Below, piece by piece: positions 11,721-25,492 of a stretch of DNA of 64,000 nucleotides. This stretch comes from Atrichornis clamosus. Lineage: Eukaryota > Chordata > Aves > Passeriformes > Menuridae. Location of the stretch: assembly GCA_013400975.1 (NCBI GenBank), contig WBMZ01011571.1, forward strand, positions 248,001-312,000. The letters are read 5' to 3'. The notes under the pieces were generated by a model. The model worked only from the letters and a program-made list of their open reading frames with translations, was not told the DNA's origin and made no database searches. Positions within the stretch are counted from its first letter, which is position 1. Every line of letters begins with the position of its first letter. Both the position numbers and the translations under genes were made by a program.

Positions 11721-14700
11721 GAAATAGCACAGACTTTTGTGCATGAAAAACCAATGTAGTCTAACTGCAAGGTAGATGGGTAGAAAACACTAAATAGAGT
11801 TTATGAGCACAGCTGATTAGCAATATTCAGACTTTACAATATTGACAATTTTAATAAAACTGTTAATATACAGTTGTATGATTAATACAAATATATTTAC
11901 TAGTTATTTTTTTTGCCCTTCCCTTCTTACAGTTTTTGTGGGACCATGATAAGAAATGAAGTTACATTTTGGAGAAAATCATAAACTTTTATTTTGTTAA
12001 GAAGTACCAGTAGGTGAAGCTCATTTAGGGTTTAATGCATTGATTGTAAGGATTTAGCAACTTTTGTGTCATGCATGCAAAGCCTAAAACATAGGTTTTC
12101 CTAGTGAAGACTTTGAACCTCTGGCCTAGTGTACATATAGTGTGTACAAAAGATAATCCATCTTTTCTTTTCACTGCTTATGTTTGAACCAATACTCAAG
12201 CAGAAGCACAGGAAAAATACATTTGTTTTGGTGAGGACCTCCTGACCAGGTGTTTACGTGTCAAAACATTTCTTTGTTAGGTTTTCATTTATGACACAAA
12301 TCTGAGTTCCATAACATTGTGATTTGGGACAGCTATTCTCTTTCTAATTTGTCTGTACGTCTAATTTGAAGAGCTAAATTAGTATTTTAGTTTATAGCAA
12401 CTTGAGTTTTGTTTATCATGCCCATGAATTAGTGAGTAATATATATATATATCTATAACTACAATAACTAGGTCATTGAAACTAACTCAGTTCTGTTCTC
12501 AAAAGGAAATATGAAACAGAATGCTGTGAACACACAACAACTGCTCAAAATAATTGCAGTAAAATGAAAACCATTTTGTCACAGTATGAAAAAGGGATGG
12601 ACAGTTGCTTCATGAATGTTCTTTTCATCAAGCTATTGAATTTGGCTTTGAGTCATGCTGATTATTTCAGCAAGTTAAAGCAGTTAAGTGAGAAGCAAAT
12701 CTCTTAAACATATGGCAGTTCTGATTATCATATGAAAGCCAGGCATGCCAAAGATTTGGAGAACATATTGCTCTAAATAGACTTGGAAAACTAAATACCA
12801 GTTTCAAAATCCCTACTGGAAGGAGAAACACCTTTCCTGAGGGCATATGCCAAAATTTTGGAATCATGTAAACATTTTTGATTTCACATTTATTAAAAAC
12901 AATGGTTGAATCTCTGTCTTTATAATAGATAGCTCAGTTGGTAAGCTCTGATAGTCATATCTGCTGAAACAAGGGAAAGGAGGAGAGAGGAGGGAGAGGG
13001 AAGGGAAGGGAAGGGAAGGGAAGGGAAGGGAAGGGAAAGGAAGGGAAAGGAAGGGAAAGGAAAACATTGTACAAGTGCTCCATTCTTAAGATCAAAACAC
13101 CACTTACTCTCTATGGAAGGACTTGTGCCCATTGTCTGGAAAACAGCCTGTGTATTAATTTCTACATATTTATTTTTTAATTCCAGTTGTCCAGGATTTG
13201 TTTAATTTGTGGTTAACAAGGAATTATCTATAATTGTGTTTAAACTCTGAATAGCAATAAAGTATAATTCCTTTATTTTTTAGACTTTGAAGTGCGATAA
13301 TATGAATATTTGAAATTCCAATTGCTGCAAAGTACTGGAATGGCACAAAAGTCCAGTGTCTTCCAGAAAAAGTATTTAAAGCATATCAGGAAAGATACAT
13401 GGGTTTATAAGCATTGAAAGTTTTGCCTGGAAGATGAAGATGGAAACCAATCAAACAGAATTTCTGGTGAGGAAGGTACATGTACAGGGAACCTGTCTGA
13501 ACCTAGAACTTTAACAATGAAAGAGCATTTTGAGTTGGTACTATAGGGAACTATACAAAAAGTAGGATTTTGAACTTTAAAAAGGTAATATATGTAAAAG
13601 GTTACTCCCATATATTTGAATTTTGCTAACAAATAGATACAGATAAGGTGTAGGTGACAGAACTGATCAATAGAGGCAGAGGATTTTTATTTGTTTATAT
13701 AATTACATAATATCATTGATATTTCAATGCTTGAGATCTTAGTGAAGAAAGCTTATACAGGAATTAAATTCTTTGTAGTAGGTAAATATACAATTAAATC
13801 TTTGATCATAATTTATACTAGCTGCATCGGTTAAAAAGAATTCTCGATTTCATTTTTGCTCTTGGGTGTTCTATTGAATGCAGACTTATCTTGCATGACA
13901 GGAGTTGTGGAGTTTTTTACAAGGTTTATTTCATATTGCTGAAGGCTCAAAAAGAGACAGATCTGGTGCTATAGAATTAGAAATTTTTAGTTGTCAAAAG
14001 TTTTCTGTTATTTTTGGTTACAGCTTGATATGTCTTCTAAAGAAAGTGTATTTTTTAATGGTTAAAAACAAAGAAAAAATTGTTATGAAGACAGCATCAT
14101 TAACAATATTTTGGAACAGGATGTGAAAAAATGTACATCTTACAAGAAAAACAGCAGGAGAATATCAGGTATGTAGAATGTAATTATCCATTTTGGAAGA
14201 TGGCCAGCACACTAATTTGGTGCATGTGTCATCCAAAGGACAATAATCTGTACTATTAATTCATTTCTAAGAAAATCCGAGTTGATTTTTCATTTTGTGA
14301 GTCATGTGAAGAATTTTTTGTTGCTCTTTTTCTTCCAAAAGAACCAGCACTGCTTTCTGCAGAAATGTTTCACAATATAAAATCATGATTGTTTATGGTT
14401 AGGCCTTTCATTATTTTCAGCCTGCTGAAATGGTTTATTTTGACAGTTTTTTACCTTTTATTATATCAAAGGAATATTTGCATGAAAAGAAAAGTGCTGT
14501 AATCACAAAGTGTTGAAATTTTTCTTCTTTTAGATCATTATAAATATTACCAAAAGTGTTCAGCTTTTGACATATTCTTGTGATTATTTTTCTTCAAAAA
14601 AATGCCACTTTGGAAAACTTCTGGTTAATTCTTGTTCATGTAAGCCGTGTTTACACCATTTTAACTTGCTCAACATCACCAGTTAATATAATTTCAAGTG

Positions 14701-16118
14701 ACTGTAGGTACCCTTCTAGATTGTCTCTGACCCTAAATTGCTGGATCATATTGATTTAAAGGAAATAATATTTTCTTTGTAACACTAATTTATCTTTTTT
14801 TTAAAGTTCCCTATTTTAATTCCGACCTACCTAAATTATATAATTCCACATGTAAAGGTGATTGCAAGCTTCCTGTTACTTTGTATTCAAAAAAAGGTAG
14901 ACAATGCTGCTGTTCATTTATACAAAAATGTCTTTCCTACAACTCTGGAAATTCATTGATGAGCCTACTTGCTCCTTTTTTCCGCATCAACTTCTCTTTA
15001 AACTGTTCCAATCCATTACAACAGTGGGGTGGTGTAAGTCATTATAAGATTTATTTGCCTCACTTTTTCAGAGATGAAGTCTATATGAATATGAAACTCT
15101 GGCAACAAAAGTATCTCATTTAGCTACAGAACCCACTCAATATGGAAAGAAAATGTTATAGTCTTTTGAGTAGACTGTCCACCTGAACCTAAATCACACC
15201 TTTCAAAGTGATTTCAAAGACTAATGGGAGTACAGAGATAGGCTGATACTTGTTAAGGTCAACCATATCACCACTTTTGAAAGTGTAGATTAGCTTCAGT
15301 GTGCAACTACACAGCAGGACATGAGGGGAAAGCAGATTCAAAATGCATTATGTTTGTAAAGCTGCTTCAGAATAGGATAAGTCTTGGTTTTGGACGTAAG
15401 CAAATAAGCAAAAGCTGTGATGGGTTTGTATCCTTTGTTGTGGCTGAGGCTGTTACCAGTAACTGCTTCCTCTGGTGATGAGCTTTACTCTCCATTTACT
15501 TCTGTTAGCTAGCCATTCAACTCTCCTTTGAAGAAGAAAACAACTAAACAAACGAACAAGACATCAGCTGGACCCACATCTTCATAGCTGTTGTTTTACA
15601 GAGACAACCTGCTGGGAAGCTCTGGATCTGATGGACGGTAATGTTGTTCAATTGCCTCCATGTGTGCAGGGACAATGATGTGTGTACTGTCTTTATTTCC
15701 TGTCCTTTCTAGGCTTCCTTCACTTATAATTCATGAGTAGTTTTCTGATTCTGTGAAGATCAAAGACAGAAATGGCAATCAATTTTACTTGTCTTTTTGT
15801 TTCAATAAGCAAACCTTCTACTTACGCATGGCTGAAGTACTTGTTTTCAACTTCTGCGGTCATAAGGTGAATTCTTTCCTGCTGAAATGTCATGCTGCCT
15901 AGAATTCAACAGCAAATAAATATTGCTGTCCTCACTAATTTGAAACAGTGTGAGTTTTAAATCTTCAGCTGCAGGAGATTTATTAAGATTGCAATTTTCA
16001 TCACCCTCCCTTCAGTCTATCAAGATAGGTCAAAATGGCAGAAACCATATTTTTCAGAATTATTGCAGTTGCTGTAAATTCCATTTCTTTAATTCCTGTC
16101 TTATAATACATCAGTCAA
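11721..16118. other. Unique AT-rich noncoding DNA with an AAGGG array
   Basis: No exon or dispersed repeat was recognised. The stretch includes a short AT dinucleotide run at about 12438-12452 and the purine array at 12971-13063. Open frames across the purine array on the minus strand are repeat translations (PFPSLPF-type) and not proteins. Confidence 0.55.
12971..13063 (+). repeat. Purine-only tract with (AAGGG)n pentamer array
   Basis: An irregular purine run (12971-13000) leads into seven uninterrupted AAGGG units (13001-13035), then alternating AAAGG and AAGGG units to 13060. The strand is entirely A and G from 12971 to 13064. Such tracts can form triplex or G-quadruplex structures and are prone to length change. 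Confidence 0.9.
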
Positions 16119-16182
16119 AGGTTGGAGGTTGGACTTGATGACCTTAGATGTCTTTTCCAACCTAAATAATTATGTGATTTTG
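16119..16182 (+). mobile_element. Short CR1 LINE 3' end fragment
   Basis: GGTTGGACTTGATGACC, then CTTAGATGTCTTTTCCAACC, then AAATAATTATGTGATTTTGT match the extreme 3' end of CR1 elements, including a decayed version of the terminal ATTCTATG-type repeat. Only about 64 bp remain, so it is a severely 5'-truncated insertion. Orientation is + because the CR1 tail lies at the right. Confidence 0.8.
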
Positions 16183-17133
16183 TCATGAGAGCAAGAACCT
16201 TAAGCCATAAATAAATGCAGAAATTATCCATGAAAAGGTTTTAAGCTTAAAGTTAACTAACTGGTTTAGTTGATAATATAATTGTCTTGACTTTGTAAAA
16301 AGCTGACATTCTGATGCACAGCTTTGTTTACTGAGTTTTGAATTACTGTTGTATTAGTATGATCAATTTCTTTTAAATTGGTCAACATTCTTTGGGGCAT
16401 ATGTAAGAAGGATGTGTGCTTTTTATGTGTACATGAAGATTTTCTGCAGAGAAAATGCAGGTTTATTAGTTAACATAGTTTTATTGGCTGCCTGTCAACC
16501 CCATCTTTCTTTTTATCTATTTACAACTTCTGTAGCATGTTCTAGAGCAGTAAAACATTGCTTCAAAATAGAAGGCATAAATTAATGAAATCATTACTTT
16601 TTTCTAGAAAATGTGGGGTTTTTTTAATTTTTAGAAAATTCATTGTTAAGCAGATATTTTATCATTGAAATCTTATTACTATCATACACATTTTTTTCCC
16701 ATTTAAGTACCTATAAAGTGCTTATGTCCATCCATTCATTCAGGCTACCTATAGGCAGCTTGGTCCTAGGCCACCAAAATGCTTTTAGTTAAAATTGTAT
16801 TACAAAAGAGAAGGTCAGGGAAAAAGGTCAGACACCTTTATTAGGGCCTTTCATTATAGATGGAAGAACATTATGCAAATGTTCTGAGACTTTGAAAAGT
16901 CATCATCCATTTTAAAGGCTTTTTAAAAAGAGTATGAGATTTTTGCTAAAAGAGAGGACATTTTAAAATCCTTATTTTAAATTAATTTTTAAATTATATG
17001 ATTTTAAACAATTTAAAGGACAAAATTATCTCTACTACATCCATTCATTGTTTCTTGTTGACGTTATCTAGTCTAAAGGTACCTTTGGGCAAATCCAACA
17101 AGAATATCAGGCAACCTTCAGCTGTAGAAGGAT

Positions 17134-17160
17134 CTTCCTTCAATGATATATTGATGGAAG
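17134..17160. repeat. Imperfect hairpin, 11-bp arms with one mismatch
   Basis: CTTCCTTCAAT (17134-17144), loop GATAT, and ATTGATGGAAG (17150-17160) pair at 10 of 11 positions. No function is evident. Confidence 0.5.
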
Positions 17161-17749
17161 AAGGATAAGGAATGTGAATGACTATATGTGAATTTGTTTT
17201 ACCTAGGAGGGAGCCATTCTATCACTCTCCAAAATTAGCTCTCAAAAAGAAAGAAATCAATTTAGAAACAAAGTTATGAAGTTCTGTAAAGTAAATATGG
17301 GTCAGTTGCATTAGGTCGTTTATTTTTTGTCACAAGTAATTCCATCTTATTTTTACAGTTCGAGACTCTTTGGAATTATTTCATAAATGTATTGGCCAGG
17401 TTTCCTGCTACTCACTTCTTTGTGCATAACATTCCCTTAAGTTATTATTTGACATTTCATGCAATAGAATATAGACATTGAAAAGTACTAATTTTGCATG
17501 ATGTTTTGACCAAAAAAAATAGAGCTCTAATAAAAATAAGAGTCAAATAGTTTTCAATATAGAAGTAGATAGCCAAGCCTTCATAATTCTTAGCTAGTGC
17601 ATGATTATGTAGAGAAATAGTTTATTCTCCATGTCTGTTCTGTGGTTCATCTTCAGAATGTAGGAAAATAATAAAAAACCTGTCGAGTAATAGCCAATTA
17701 ATACTTTTTTTCCAATTCATTATATGATTCCTCCTCAGCCTTCAGTAGC

Positions 17750-17770
17750 TCTGAGGAAATTTTCCTCAGA
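17750..17770. repeat. Perfect 10-bp inverted repeat with one-base centre
   Basis: TCTGAGGAAA, a single T, then TTTCCTCAGA. The arms are exact reverse complements. The GGAAATTTTCC core resembles a symmetrical Rel/NF-kB-like half-site pair, but this is only a resemblance. Confidence 0.6.
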
Positions 17771-19397
17771 CACATTTCCTTTTAAAGACCTCCTGTATGT
17801 GAAATAGGAATCAAAGGACATTTGTAACACTTCAATACAGTTTTGCGTATGTTTTCCTTAAAACCATGAAATGGTTTGCAATCTAAAATACGTGTAATAT
17901 TTCCTAAGTCTTTATTGTATTGTCCATATTGATATTTTATGCATCCAGAATTAAAAAGTTCTGTAACTCAATATAAATTCATTGTGTCCAGTTAAAAATA
18001 ATCACATCAGCAGAATTTTAAAAGGTACTGGGGCCATATAAGGTTTCAGCTCCAATTAAAAGTCATATAGTGAAAAGCATGTTATGTAAATGGCCACTCA
18101 CATCTAGAAGTCATAGATCTTTTCTTGAAATCCTTTTTTGAAATATTATATTCCAAGAAGATTTGAATATTAATATTTAAATGAAAAATGTGTTTAAAAC
18201 CATTTATATCATTCTGTTTACTTATATAAATGCATACACAGATGCATATATAAATATGTTTATTACATTTCAGTAACAACAAGGTTGTTCATCTAAGATA
18301 AGTCATTGCTGAAACTGAGTAATTAGATTCCTTACACATGTAGACTTTACTGTCAGCATAGATACCTGATTACAACAGGGAAATGATACAAAAAATTGAA
18401 AGGGAAATGACAGAGGTTCATAGAAGTTTATGTTCATTAATTTAGGGATAATTCTGAATTTGTGGCTCTTAATTTTCTTTTTTTAAAGCAATTACTCTTT
18501 CCTAATTTGAAATGAAATAGTCATCAGTATTAGCTAAAATTTAAACTCTTACCTTAGGGTTTTGATCAACTAAAAGGCTTGAAATCTTCAGTGATTTTAG
18601 TCTTGATAACTGCAAGGAAAATCTTCAAAACTCCCAATTTCAGAACTAATATATTTTTGTTGAAATACTGAGGAAGAAAATGTATTAGACACCTTCTGTA
18701 AGAGGCTTATTTGAACTCTGGGAGAGAAGAATAATATTAATAGGCCTAAGTAATAAATTGTCACCCAAAATTACTTTAATTGAAACACCACACTGTACCT
18801 CTAGAAAGAGAAACTTCTGGACTGAGAACTATATATTTCAAACTTTACTTTAAAAAGGCTACTATATGTGAATAGAGACTTCCATGAATTTACCAGCTGG
18901 TCTGAAATATGAAGAAATCTGTACTCAAGTGTTTCTTATAGAGACTGGTATGAATAAAAAGTGGTGTACTGAACCAAGACTTAAAAGTAGAGCTTGGATT
19001 CCTCCCACTTACATTTCATGTCCTCAGGGTTAACCATTTACTTATAACACAGGTTTGTGATATATCCATTTTAGTAAATGGAAGTAAATGCAGGCAGTGG
19101 AGTCTAAAATACATAGCCATCTGCTTTAAAATAAGATAGATTAATTCCTTTCTTTACTCCATCAAATGTACTGACAGGACTTCTTCTGATTAAAATGTGA
19201 ATTTAGATAGCTGCCTGAAGGTAACCAGTGCTCTGTCAGGACCAGAGTCTTAGTTCAGCACAGTCGACTTTGGAGAGAGCTGAGGAGTATTCTGCACATC
19301 CCTGGCTGCACTGACTGGCACGCCATGGACCACTGTGCAAGCCTGTGTATCTGGTTCACATGCAAACACTGGCATTTAAGTATCTAACTCCAAAATG

Positions 19398-19402
19398 CTC
19401 CC
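19398..19402. repeat. Probable target-site duplication, left copy (CTCCC)
   Basis: CTCCC here compares with ATCCC at 19977-19981, a 4-of-5 match directly outside the TG...CA ends of the LTR. Confidence 0.55.
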
Positions 19403-19976
19403 TGTGCTGCTTTTTTTCTGGGATGGATTTTAGTTCCTTCATAGTGTCTAGTACGGGGTAACGTTTTGAATTTGTGCTGAAAACAGTGTGGATGGCACAG
19501 GGATTTTTTTGCTATTGTTGAGCAGTGTTTATAGAGCCAACACCCCACCCCACCCTATCAATGAGGAGGTTGGGTGTGCACAGGGAGTTGGGAGGGCACA
19601 CAGTCAGGACAGCTGATCCCAAATAACCAAAGGGATATTCCAAACCATGTGGCATCATGGTCAGTGAATAAAGTGGGGCGAAGAAAGAGAAGGGGAAACA
19701 CATATTTGAAGTGATGCTGTTTGTCTTCCCAGGTCACAGTTACATGTCATGGAGCCCTGATTTCCTGTGGATGACTGAACACCTGCCTGCCACAGGAAGC
19801 AGTGTATTAATTCCATTTGCTTTGCTTGTTTGTGTGGCTTTTGCTTTACTTCTTAAACTGTTTCTTTCTCAACCCACGAGTTGTCTTACTCTTCCAATTC
19901 TCTCCCTGTCCCACTGAGGTAGAATGAGCGAGTAACTCTGTGGGGCTTAGTTGCCAGCTGGGGTTAAGCCATGACA
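19403..19976 (+). mobile_element. Solo LTR, second avian LTR family (copy C)
   Basis: This 574-bp element begins TGTGCTG and ends CCATGACA. In the + sense it has TTGTGCTGAAAACAGTG in U3, a CAACACCCCACCCCACC block, GGGATATTCC (19633-19642), AATAAAG at 19667-19673 where a TATA box (TATAAAG-like) would be expected, the CACCTGCCTGCC block after the start site, CTTAAAC near 19851 in the poly(A)-signal position, and GGGGCTTAGTTGCC near the end. I know this plan from common bird LTRs whose right end reads GGCTGGGGTTAA followed by a short CA-ending tail. The flanks match 4 of 5, suggesting an ERVL-like 5-bp duplication and moderate age. No internal viral sequence adjoins it. Open frames across 19512-20067 are LTR readings. 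Confidence 0.85.
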
Positions 19977-19981
19977 ATCCC
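19977..19981. repeat. Probable target-site duplication, right copy (ATCCC)
   Basis: Partner of 19398-19402 with one substitution. Confidence 0.55.
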
Positions 19982-22792
19982 CTTTTACAGATTTGATTAT
20001 TTGCTGTTACATGCATGCATAATAGAGTTTGACATGCCCCAAAGCATCTAAATCCAAAAATACGCACACAATAGGCAGAAGTGGCAAAAGATTAAGGGGA
20101 GTCCTATGTCACTCTGGAACAATAGCTGAAAGTCAGCAGCAGATATTTCAAATAACACGACACATCCACATGTGGGGACATTTAAATTTAATCCCACATA
20201 CCTTAATTTCAAGATGGAACACATCCTTGAACTCTGACAGACTGAATCCCACAGAACATTTCATCCTTTTTAGATTATTACCCTACAGTAATGAAACTAC
20301 ATGAACTGCCACCTCACGCACTTCTTTCTTTTCTTACAAGTGAATGATAGGCATGGCATTTGTTTGAATGAAAAATAAAAGAAAATTTTGGAATATCAAG
20401 TTATCTTGAGACAGATTTTTGTTTCTCTTCTATGTTCTAGGTAGAAGGAGGATTCAGGCACAGCAACTTCAGAAAGTGGCTTTGTGCAAAAGAGAATAAA
20501 AACAAGGTCTTTGAGGCCAACATTTGGCTGCTGCTGTGATTTATTTTACTGCTGAAAGTCTCTAAACAATAAAGCTGCCAACTTTTTCTACAGGCATTTA
20601 TTTAACAGTATCAGAAAATTAGTCCTTGCTATGTACTCTGAATTGTAGGTTAAGGATTTGGATGTGGAAATAGTGAGCATAAAATATATGAAAATGTTCA
20701 TGATTTGTGTTACTTAACAAACTCTCCACTCAAGTAACTCTTTCAGTCTTTTCGAAAGTAGTATTTCTTCCAGATTCCTGGTGACAAAAATTATTCATCT
20801 GGATTTTTAGACAATGTTATGTTACAAATTGATTTTCTTCAAATTTGCTCAGAAGTTTAAACTTTGCAACCATATCATAGTGACTCAGAGCATTTGATTT
20901 TCTGTGCTAAAAATCAGGAAATCAATACCAAACCCAAAATCATATCAAGTACATTAGGTTTATTTGTCACTCACTGAATGATTTAAAATCTAAGTAACTA
21001 TATCTCTATTTATCCTTTAACTGCTTCTTAAAGAACAACCTTGGCTGAAAAATAATAGTTTTGTTGGATGGATACTTTTCTTTGAAATTGGGGTAATATT
21101 AATTAGAAACTTTGATTTATATTTGTTTCAAATTTTGGCTGGTTTAGAAAATTTTAGATTTGAAGTATTCATAAACAGAAAGATTTTGTTAATGTTTAGC
21201 ATTTTGATGATCATCAGAGGGAGAACTCTGGGCTTTAGAGGTTTCTTATCTTTTGAGAGGTTTTTTTTTTTTCTTTTTTGGATCTGCCTCACGCAGAGAA
21301 AACAGAAAAAATGTGAAAAGTGTTAACACTAAGTCCGATTTTGATCTAATTTAGAAAAAATATTGACACAAAATAAATTGTCTTCAACAATGTGAAAGAA
21401 AACAGATTGTTCTAGTCTATCAGAAGGTAGGTCAGAGCATACAGATTTTCATCTGTGATGTTTGATTACTAAAATATGAGTTAAATTCCTTTTGAAATAC
21501 TAATGTTACTGACCATTAGAGAGTTATAACTGAAAGTAAAAATAAACTCATCCAATTTTACCATATGTAGGTGCAACAGTCTTAAAAACAGCAGAATAAG
21601 AGTCAGATTCAATTTGTATTTGAGGTGAAGGTCTGCATTTGGATGCAGATAGTGACAATTAGCTGTTAAAATGCAGTGTACCTCTTTATGAGTCTCCACA
21701 TTTCATATCTGTATATGCTACACAGCAAAGCAGAGCTTGAAAGTCACATTTCACTTTATGCTTTTTTTTTTTGCTTGACAGAATTATTTAGCCAGGTTTG
21801 TCAGCTGATTTCCAGCAGAGTGATTTGGGACTGTTGTTTTATTCTCTAAGCAACCACTCAGCCATTTTCATCTCTCTGCAGCTCCCTCTGTTACCTTCAA
21901 GTGTCTGATTTGTTTAATTTGCATTTTTGCAGGGATTTCTACACATCTTCACTGTCTCTTTTCTTTGGATAAGCCACAGTAGCCATCACTGGCCATAGAC
22001 ATATTCCATCTTCATTTGCTTCTAGAAAGGCCCTTACTTGTACAGTACTTTGGCTTAACAAAGTATGCATCCAGGATGCCTAAATGCTGAATGTGACACA
22101 GGGGATTCCATACTCTTCAAGTATTTAGTGTTATACTTCACAGCTTACAAAACATGGCCATTTCCTCTCTGAAGAACATATATTTTCATCTTCTGGCTTG
22201 AAGAAGTTTCTCTGCACATGATATAGCAGCACAGACACTGTGACACAAGAACAGAATATTCTGATATTATTTAATATACTGTCCTATTGCCTGAGCAACC
22301 AGGGCCACATGAGAAAGGGATTAAATCCCCATAAGGAACCTAAATAAATCATTTGATATTGTTAGAAAAATATCTTCTAGATCCCAGATGGTGATACACT
22401 TGGTTTTAGACACTTTAAACCTGATAACCCCTGCTACTTTAGTTATAGCAATGGCTGTTGTCATGCATGAACTCTGAGCTACCTCAACTTCTCCTGTGAA
22501 GAAATCTGTAATTGCTGTCTCAGATTGGATCCTGCAATAATGAAGACTGGGACTAGACCCTGTTTAGATAAAACCTTGAAACAGTATGCCAAACAGAAAT
22601 GAGCCACAAGGAAAGCACAGAAGACTGAAGAACTTGGCCCTGGTCAATAACATGTTGATGGTTTCACTGACTGTTCTTGACGTTGTACTAGCTTAGCATT
22701 AACAGCTTTCAAGGTTGAATGTTCTATAGCCTCCAGAGGCTGGTGCTTAATAAATTTCACAATTGAAAACTATAGCTAAATATTTAATCTGA

Positions 22793-22836
22793 AATAATAA
22801 TAATAATAGTAGTAATAATAATAACAGTAACTGCTA
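22793..22836. repeat. ATA/AGT trinucleotide microsatellite
   Basis: About twelve trinucleotide units, mostly AAT with AGT and ACAGT interruptions. Confidence 0.8.
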
Positions 22837-25492
22837 CAACTAAAGATTTCTGTCCCATTCTTTAATGAGATAGAAAACATGGTTGTTTTTTCTTTGCAGC
22901 AGGCTTATACTTGTCTGAAGGACATTACAAAAGAGCTCTCTTTGTTGCCTTTCATATAAACCAAACTCTTAACCTTTTCAGGTATATTGTGTTTTCTTGA
23001 TTTCTGACCAGTGCCACTTCTCTCTAAAATATCTCCAAACTTCTGACAACTTTCTTCCAAACCTATTTATTCCAATATTTTTTCAGCTGATTATGCCTAT
23101 GAGTAGGAAAAACCTTCCACATCTCTACTGAATGGTGATTTTTTTTTAGCATTTTTAAAATCAATTTTTTTAGGATCTTTTCCACCTGTCTCCAGTGTAC
23201 TTGAATGCATACATGCTGGTCTTCAGACAGCTAATTGTCTAGCAGGAATTTCCTTGCCTGATTTACTCTCTATCAGGTGTTAAAAGAATGAAGCTGAGCT
23301 AGAAGAACATGGCACTGACTTCGCCCACGCAGCAAGATTCACAGACTCTTTGAGAGCTTCTTAAGACTACTGGATCAGTGTCAATAGCAAAGGTGGAACA
23401 TGGCATTGAACATCAGCTCTCTTACAAACTGCACATTACTGCCTGTTCAGATTTGGTCAATGCTATTGGGAGTTTTTAAATAGAAAGTTAACTTCTCTGT
23501 ACAATATGAGTTCTGTATGGGAACAATTTCAATTTTGTGGAATATCTTTTCCTCCAAAAGAAGAAATGGAGTGAAATTTAGCTTCAGAAGGATCAAAACA
23601 TTTTGTTTTCCTAATTTATCCAAATGGTTGGGGATTTTAATGTCAGTTTGTTTTGGGTTTTGTTTTTTCATGATACTCATTTATAACTATAAATACTGTT
23701 TTAGTTAAATCACTTGTTTTGAAGGAGGATATACCAGTTTTCTACCAAATAACAAAATATTAATTAAAGTATCTGATATAGTCAAATGTATGTTTGTCTT
23801 CTAAGGACTGATTCCATTCACCAGTGCGGGTGTTCAAAAATATATATTGCAGGTGCATTTCATTAGTCTTTCAATCTTGTATTTCAATCTCTGCAAACAG
23901 ATTGCTCAGCCTGATTCATTTGGGAGATACTGAACTCCCAAAGTAAATAGTCTTAGGCACTCAGGCAAGCCAGAGTGTTACCATTTCAGATTTCGGGACT
24001 ATGAACTACACAGTCACAATCAACTGCCTGCCAAAATAACATAAAGGTGCGTTTTTGCCTTAAATGCCTCTTCACTATACTGTTCAATAAAAGCAATTTG
24101 TGCTGTCCATGGTGACCTTTATATGGTATTACATGGTTTGCAGAGGAAGTGTGTCTGATCAATAGTTAGTGCTCAGGCATGAGTGTGCCTGAACTCTTGG
24201 ATTCTTCTCCTGCTGGAATAAAATTATAACAGTAGATGATGTAGGACTGTGCTTTATTATTGCAAATTAATTGATTACTTGTTTAGAAACCTGTCCTTAT
24301 TGCTCTGAATACATTTCTAATTTGAAAAATTTCTAAATAAACAAGTAGTAAGCTATGGGTTTTATGGTTTTTAACTACTGGTATTTATGATTAATTACTA
24401 CACCCCTGTCACTATTTTGAGAGCGTTATTGACAGGGAGGAAAAAAAAAAGAGGAAATATACAGGTGGGCATTCACAAATATTTCTTCATTCTCACATGC
24501 ATTTCTGTCAAATTTCAAGATTTTGTATCATAGAAATGTTGCTTTTTGTAATAAATCAGTTCATTTTAATCTACTGGTTCTGGTGAGGTAAGGATTTAGA
24601 TGGAGTACTGGAATGTCAGTGATATAAAACCTATTTTGAATTCAACTCTCAACCTTAAAAATGTTTAATACAAGATGTCTCACTTACCCCAGTATTACCT
24701 GGTAGAACTTTTTCACAAGTTTACTAGCAGCAGACCCTAAAAATTGGACGTTAGCACTTATTTGGAGAAAAATTCTTTCCCACAACACAGTAAACATAAT
24801 CCCAGTCTCTGGGTAGCTCATTGATAATAAATCCATAATCACTTAAAGCCATGTTCACTCTCCTTTACTAAGGTATTTGACTTTATTTGCTGAGATGATT
24901 TAGGAGGTAAAACAGAGATTTCATTTATTATAATAGGAAATATTTCAAAGTCAAAGCGGAATAAAAACATTGGTTTTAGTTGTATTCACATTGTAATCCC
25001 TTCAATTCTAATATTTGGGAACTTCTGGATTTACTCATATGTGAGAATGTGGATTAACTTTTCTGTGTTTTCACTCTTACTCTACTAAATATTTTATGCC
25101 TTCACTTTTGGGCCAAGAAGGAAATGTTACTGTTTGTTTCAAATGATGATTTTTCTCTTTTTTTCAGGGGAAATGCAACCCTCCTGCATACACCATTTCT
25201 TTTGTCTTCCTGTTTGCTTCCAACCCCAATGAAACTTGAGTCATGTTTTCATCTAACCATGCATTAGAAATCCAGCCATTACGTCTAATCAGTCTCTAGC
25301 TATGTTTTATTGTGTTCTGCAATTAAAGTAAATCTCTTATCAGATGCAGTTAACAAAACCTGGGAGTAAATGCATGAGTAGGCAATAAATGGTTGTTTTG
25401 ATGGATTCAGTTGTGAAATTATTATAAATTCAATTGATTTAAAATTAAATCAGTTTTACTCTCTCTCACAAAACTTTGAGAAAGTGTTGGTG

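Larger units (their letters stand above)
16183..19397. other. Unique AT-rich noncoding DNA
   Basis: No gene or repeat family was recognised. The interval carries the perfect palindrome at 17750-17770, a near-perfect hairpin at 17134-17160 and an AT-rich patch with ATATAAATGCAT-like words near 18225-18260. Confidence 0.55.

Noticed and set aside
12864..13132. Two open frames on the minus strand with PFPSLPF repeats
   Set aside because: They are translations of the AAGGG array.
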